From an uncultured Veillonella sp. (GTDB taxonomy: Bacteria; Bacillota; Negativicutes; Veillonellales; Veillonellaceae): a stretch of 64,000 nucleotides of DNA. The stretch covers positions 5,395 to 69,394 of the forward strand of contig CAAEOZ010000090.1 in the NCBI GenBank assembly GCA_900757715.1, in the 5' to 3' direction. The notes under the pieces were generated by a model. That model was given only the letters and a program-made list of their open reading frames with translations. It did not search any database and was not told the origin of the DNA. Position numbers and translations under genes: made by a program. This document shows positions 59,662 to 64,000 of the stretch, piece by piece; the first letter of the stretch is position 1; each line of letters begins with the position of its first letter.

Positions 59662-61824
59662 ATGTCTGACAAAAAGACTTCAAAGGATGCTGAACGTGAT
59701 TTATTAGCACCTGTATCCTTTGATGAGTTTAAGAAACCTACGTATGAACAATGGCAGGCCGAGGTTGAAAAAGCGTTAAAAGGTGGCGACTTCCATAAGA
59801 AGATGTTCACTAAAACCTATGAGGGAATTACGTTACAACCAATTTACACGCCTGCATTGCATGGAGAAAAAATTCCAAAGGGTGTATATCCTGGAGCAGG
59901 TGAGTTCCTACGTGGCACAAAGGCAAGTGGTTATATTAAAGACTCTTGGGGCGTATCCCAATATGTAGACGAATCCTTTCCTAAGGATGCTAACCATGCA
60001 AGTTTATACGAAATTGTAAAAGGTGGCACCATTCACAATATTCGCCTTGATGAAGCAACACGCCATGATCAAGATGTGCAAGTAGGCGCAGCTGTTGGTA
60101 TCGGTGGTACATCTCTGTCTACTATGGATGATTGTAGCCAATTGATTGAACGTTTTAATTTAAAGGAAAATCCTTTATACATTGAAACAGGTGCTTCTGC
60201 AGCTATCTTGCTCGGTATGTTAGCCGCTACGGTGAAAGGCTCTAAAAAACAGACCTCTGACTTGAAAGGTCTCGTTGGCGCAGACCCTATTGGTGTTTGG
60301 GCTAAAGATGGTACATTGCATATGTCTTTAGATACAGCCTTTGATGAAATGGCACATACTGTTGTATGGGCTAAAGAACAAGCTCCAGAGCTTAAAACTG
60401 TACTTGTATCTGGCGATGTATACGCTAATGGTGGCGCTAATGATGTGCAAGAGGTTGCCTATGCATTGGCAACAGCAGTTTGCTATGTGCGTCAATTAGC
60501 ACAACGGAACATCGATATTCATACTATTGCTAAAAGCATGATGTTTACATTCTCCTTGGGGGCAAACTTCTTCATGGAAATTGCTAAACTACGTGCATTG
60601 CGCGTGCTTTGGGCGCGCATTATGGAGGCCTTTGGTGCAGAAGAAGCTGACCGTGCTGTTCATGTACACGGCAGAACATCGGCTTTCACAAAGACCGTAT
60701 ACGATCCGTATGTAAATCTGTTGCGTAACACGACACAGGCATTCTCCGGCGTTGTAGGCGGTTTGAATAGCCTTGAAGTGTCTCCATTTGACCAACCAAT
60801 TCGTAAAGCTGACGACTTCTCTCGCCGTATTGCCCGTAACATCCAAGTTATGTTGCAAACTGAATTCGAGTTGCGTCAACCTGTGGACCCTGTAGGCGGT
60901 TCCTGGTATGTGGAAACATTGGCAGCCGAATTATGTGAAAAAATTTGGGCTGAGTTCCAAACTATTGAGGCTAAAGGTGGTATCGTAGCAGCTTTGAAAG
61001 AAGGCTATCCACAAGCTCAAGTTAAAGCAGTTCTTGACGAACGCTTCAAAAATCTTGCATTCCGCAGAGATGTGGCTGTAGGTAATAACATGTATGCGAA
61101 CATGACTGAAGAATTGCTTGATCCAAAACCAGAAAATCAAGAAACATTGCGTCAAAAACGGGTTGCTCAAATCGAGGAGTACTTGGCAAGTGCGGAGCCA
61201 GATGCGGTTGTGAAAGCACAGGCTACCCTAGAAGCAGGTACTACAGAGCCAGGCGCTTTGATTGGTCTTATTGAACTCGGTGCATTACAAAAATTAACAA
61301 TACGTCAAATCCGGAAGGCTTTAGATGCTGGTGATATTGCTTCCGAAACCATTGAATCCATTGCAGCTCATCGCTGGACTGAACAGTTTGAAGCACTTCG
61401 CATGCGCACTGAGAATTATAAACAACGTACGAAAGATAATGTGAAGGTATTCTTGGCCAATATGGGCCCAATCCCTCAACATAAACCTCGGGCGGACTTC
61501 TCCACAGGCTTCTTCGAAGTAGGTGCTTTTGAAGTTATCAAAAATGATGGTCATGAAACAACGGCTGATGCTGCGAAAGCTGCTCGTGAAAGTGGTGCTG
61601 ATGTTGTCGTTATCTGTTCTACAGATGATACATATCCAGAATTGGTACCACCACTTGCTAAGGAATTGAAAGAAACTATGCCGAATGTAACGGTTATTTT
61701 AGCAGGGGCACCTCCTAAGGACTTAGAACCTGTGTACCGTGAAGCTGGCGTGGACGACTTCATTTCTGTTCGTGCAAATTGTTACGAAATCTTGAATAAG
61801 TTACAAGATAAGAAAGGGATGTGA
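59662..61824 (+). CDS. mutA: Methylmalonyl-CoA mutase small (beta) subunit
   Basis: Non-catalytic partner of the B12-dependent mutase converting succinyl-CoA and methylmalonyl-CoA, used in propionate formation. At 720 aa it has the TIM-barrel mutase domain ([57 protein letters not shown]) and a C-terminal flavodoxin-like domain that lacks the cobalamin-binding D-x-H-x-x-G. This identifies the small subunit. AAGGAGG precedes the ATG. It is followed after 4 bases by mutB. Confidence 0.95.
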   Translation: MSDKKTSKDAERDLLAPVSFDEFKKPTYEQWQAEVEKALKGGDFHKKMFTKTYEGITLQPIYTPALHGEKIPKGVYPGAGEFLRGTKASGYIKDSWGVSQYVDESFPKDANHASLYEIVKGGTIHNIRLDEATRHDQDVQVGAAVGIGGTSLSTMDDCSQLIERFNLKENPLYIETGASAAILLGMLAATVKGSKKQTSDLKGLVGADPIGVWAKDGTLHMSLDTAFDEMAHTVVWAKEQAPELKTVLVSGDVYANGGANDVQEVAYALATAVCYVRQLAQRNIDIHTIAKSMMFTFSLGANFFMEIAKLRALRVLWARIMEAFGAEEADRAVHVHGRTSAFTKTVYDPYVNLLRNTTQAFSGVVGGLNSLEVSPFDQPIRKADDFSRRIARNIQVMLQTEFELRQPVDPVGGSWYVETLAAELCEKIWAEFQTIEAKGGIVAALKEGYPQAQVKAVLDERFKNLAFRRDVAVGNNMYANMTEELLDPKPENQETLRQKRVAQIEEYLASAEPDAVVKAQATLEAGTTEPGALIGLIELGALQKLTIRQIRKALDAGDIASETIESIAAHRWTEQFEALRMRTENYKQRTKDNVKVFLANMGPIPQHKPRADFSTGFFEVGAFEVIKNDGHETTADAAKAARESGADVVVICSTDDTYPELVPPLAKELKETMPNVTVILAGAPPKDLEPVYREAGVDDFISVRANCYEILNKLQDKKGM

Positions 61825-61828
61825 GCTC

Positions 61829-64000
61829 ATGTTTAAAAATCCAGACTTCTCCTCTCTTGGCTTGGAATCTCAGACAGCAACATCTCGCGATGCATGGCTT
61901 GCTGAACTTCAAAAAGAAACAGGAAAAAGCTTTGAAGAGTTATACAATACGACGATGGAACAGATCCAGGTGAAACCGCTCTATACGGAGATGGATTATG
62001 AAGGAATGACACACCTTGACTACATGGCCGGTGTGCCTCCGTATTTGCGCGGACCTTATTCCACGATGTATGTAACGCGTCCTTGGACGGTTCGTCAGTA
62101 CGCTGGTTTCTCCACAGCGGAAGAATCCAATGCGTTCTATCGTCGTAACTTGGCAGCGGGCCAAAAGGGTTTGTCTATCGCCTTTGACCTTGCTACTCAC
62201 CGTGGTTATGACTCCGATCATCCTCGTGTAGTAGGTGACGTTGGTAAAGCGGGTGTTGCGGTAGACTCCATCCTCGACATGGAAATTTTATTCTCCGGTA
62301 TCCCCCTTGATCAAATGTCTGTATCCATGACCATGAATGGCGCCGTATTGCCAGTAATGGCGTTCTACATCTTGGCTGGTGAAGAACAAGGTGTAGATAA
62401 AAAGGTTATGGCTGGTACAATCCAAAATGATATCTTGAAAGAGTTCATGGTACGTAATACTTATATTTATCCTCCAGCTACGTCCATGCGCATTATCGGC
62501 GATATCTTTGCGTATACATCCCAGTACATGCCTAAGTTCAATAGTATCTCCATTTCCGGCTACCATATGCAAGAAGCGGGCGCTACTGCGGATATCGAAT
62601 TAGGTTACACATTGGCCGATGGTCTCGAATATATCCGTACCGGTGTTAATGCGGGACTTCACGTTGACCAGTTCGCACCACGCTTGTCCTTCTTCTGGGC
62701 AATCGGTAAAAACTACTTCATGGAAGTGGCAAAAATGCGTGCAGCTCGTATGTTGTGGGCTAAGATTATCAATAGTTTCGGCTCTGAAAATCCTAAATCC
62801 ATGGCACTTCGTACACATAGCCAAACATCTGGTTGGTCTCTTACAGAACAAGATCCGTTCAACAACGTGGCTCGTACATGTATGGAAGCGATGGGCGCGG
62901 CTTTGGGCCATACGCAATCTCTACATACGAATGCGCTTGACGAAGCCATTGCGTTGCCTACGGACTTCTCCGCACGTATTGCGCGTAATACTCAGCTTTA
63001 CATCCAAGATGAAACTAAGGTATGTAAGGTTATCGACCCATGGGGCGGTTCCTACTATGTAGAAGCGTTGACAGATGAATTGATTCGTCGCGCTTGGGGT
63101 CATATTCAAGAAATCGAATCTCTTGGCGGTATGGCGAAAGCTATCGATACAGGGCTTCCTAAGATGCGTATCGAAGAAGCTGCTGCACGTCGCCAAGCTC
63201 GTATCGACTCTGGTCGTGAAGCGATTATTGGTATCAACAAATATCGTCTAGATAAAGAAGACCCATTGGATATCCTCGACGTAGATAACACGGCTGTACG
63301 GGAAGCGCAAATTCGTCGTCTCGAACAATTGCGTGCTAACCGGGATGAAGAAAAAGTTCAATCCTGTCTTGAAGCGATCACAAAGGCTACAGAATCGGGC
63401 GAAGGCAACTTGCTTGCTCTTGCGCTTGAAGCGGCTCGTGCCCGTGCATCCTTGGGTGAAATTTCCTTTGCTGTTGAAAAGGTATGCGGTCGTCATAAAG
63501 CGGTTATTCGCTCTATTTCCGGTGTATACTCTAGTGAATTTGAAGATGACGATGTAATCAAAGAAGTACGTCAAATGGCGGATAACTTTGAAGAACTCGA
63601 AGGTCGTCGTCCTCGTATCATGATTGCGAAGATGGGCCAAGACGGTCATGACCGTGGTGCCAAAGTTATCGCTACATCCTTCGCGGACATGGGCTTTGAC
63701 GTGGATATCGGACCTTTGTTCCAAACTCCAGAAGAAACAGCACAAGATGCGGTGGATAATGACGTTCATATTGTCGGATTTAGTTCTCTTGCGGCGGGGC
63801 ATAAGACATTATTGCCTCAACTTGTAGAGGAACTCAACAAGCGGGGCCGTGGAGATATTTTAGTTGCCATCGGCGGCGTAATCCCTGCTCAGGACTATGA
63901 ATTCCTACGCGAACATGGCGCAGTGGCTATCTTTGGCCCTGGTACAGTTTTGCCAGTAGCGGCGAAAAAATTACTAGAAACATTGACTAGTCACGTTCAA
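61829..64000 (+). CDS. mutB: Methylmalonyl-CoA mutase large (alpha) subunit, partial
   Basis: Catalytic subunit of methylmalonyl-CoA mutase, truncated by the window end after 724 codons. The substrate-binding barrel has [36 protein letters not shown] and [16 protein letters not shown]. The C-terminal B12-binding domain has [16 protein letters not shown] with the D-x-H-x-x-G cobalt ligand and [14 protein letters not shown]. Usual length is about 730 aa, so only a few residues are missing. It starts 4 bases after mutA and is translated with it. Confidence 0.96.
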   Translation, partial: MFKNPDFSSLGLESQTATSRDAWLAELQKETGKSFEELYNTTMEQIQVKPLYTEMDYEGMTHLDYMAGVPPYLRGPYSTMYVTRPWTVRQYAGFSTAEESNAFYRRNLAAGQKGLSIAFDLATHRGYDSDHPRVVGDVGKAGVAVDSILDMEILFSGIPLDQMSVSMTMNGAVLPVMAFYILAGEEQGVDKKVMAGTIQNDILKEFMVRNTYIYPPATSMRIIGDIFAYTSQYMPKFNSISISGYHMQEAGATADIELGYTLADGLEYIRTGVNAGLHVDQFAPRLSFFWAIGKNYFMEVAKMRAARMLWAKIINSFGSENPKSMALRTHSQTSGWSLTEQDPFNNVARTCMEAMGAALGHTQSLHTNALDEAIALPTDFSARIARNTQLYIQDETKVCKVIDPWGGSYYVEALTDELIRRAWGHIQEIESLGGMAKAIDTGLPKMRIEEAAARRQARIDSGREAIIGINKYRLDKEDPLDILDVDNTAVREAQIRRLEQLRANRDEEKVQSCLEAITKATESGEGNLLALALEAARARASLGEISFAVEKVCGRHKAVIRSISGVYSSEFEDDDVIKEVRQMADNFEELEGRRPRIMIAKMGQDGHDRGAKVIATSFADMGFDVDIGPLFQTPEETAQDAVDNDVHIVGFSSLAAGHKTLLPQLVEELNKRGRGDILVAIGGVIPAQDYEFLREHGAVAIFGPGTVLPVAAKKLLETLTSHVQ

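Noticed and set aside
1..64000. tRNA, rRNA and CRISPR arrays
   Set aside because: No T-loop-like GGTTCRANNCC within a cloverleaf, no rRNA segments and no regularly spaced identical repeats were seen by eye.

Overview
The window looks like a chromosome segment of Veillonella (Negativicutes), probably close to V. parvula. This is inferred from gene content, not from a database search. The content fits a lactate-fermenting, propionate- and H2-producing anaerobe: a GlcD/GlcF-type FAD plus 4Fe-4S D-lactate dehydrogenase fusion (51.6-54.5 kb), an [FeFe]-hydrogenase (5.3-6.7 kb), and the start of a methylmalonyl-CoA mutase operon (mutA, then mutB running off the window) behind a cobalamin riboswitch. 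No rRNA, tRNA, CRISPR array, intact insertion sequence or prophage was seen.

Layout. 0-12 kb: a lipoprotein, gyrA, a small secreted-protein family with one broken member, the hydrogenase, a lipoprotein that looks like a GH3/NagZ pseudoenzyme, an ATPase, an orphan sigma factor and an unknown, possibly ComK-like, protein. 12.2-20.6 kb: an AT-rich five-gene operon (GHKL/MutL-like ATPase, Z1 helicase-like protein, DUF4420/PD-(D/E)XK nuclease, AIPR protein, C5 DNA methyltransferase). This is an MZA-type anti-phage restriction system bounded by strong terminators. 20.7-33 kb: a cytosine-permease operon with a 5' attenuator and an unlisted 54-aa membrane protein, then an accessory zone with three paralogous secreted proteins. 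Between these lie two complete and one decayed type I toxin-antitoxin module. 33-42 kb: 3-methyladenine glycosylase, a probable small RNA, DUF554, HigBA, an Spx/ArsC-like protein followed by a clustered hairpin repeat, two remnants of P1B metal ATPases around an organophosphate transporter, a nitroreductase, and an OhrR-like regulator lacking its sensing cysteine. 42-51 kb: small metabolic and membrane genes, a nagZ copy broken by one stop codon, an iron alcohol dehydrogenase, a ClC transporter and a TauE/SafE permease. 51-64 kb: lactate dehydrogenase, an Fst/Ldr-like type I toxin-antitoxin locus, HicAB, a partial duplication of rarD, and the riboswitch-mutAB operon.

The main points are the MZA defence operon, two different kinds of type I toxin-antitoxin loci, and several structured RNA elements. 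Among the RNA elements are a hairpin family with variable stems and a constant CCTCC-containing loop, an sRNA with an anti-Shine-Dalgarno loop, and covarying leader hairpins in front of two secreted paralogs. Several genes seem to be in decay or neofunctionalised: both NagZ copies, both P1B ATPases, OhrR and rarD.
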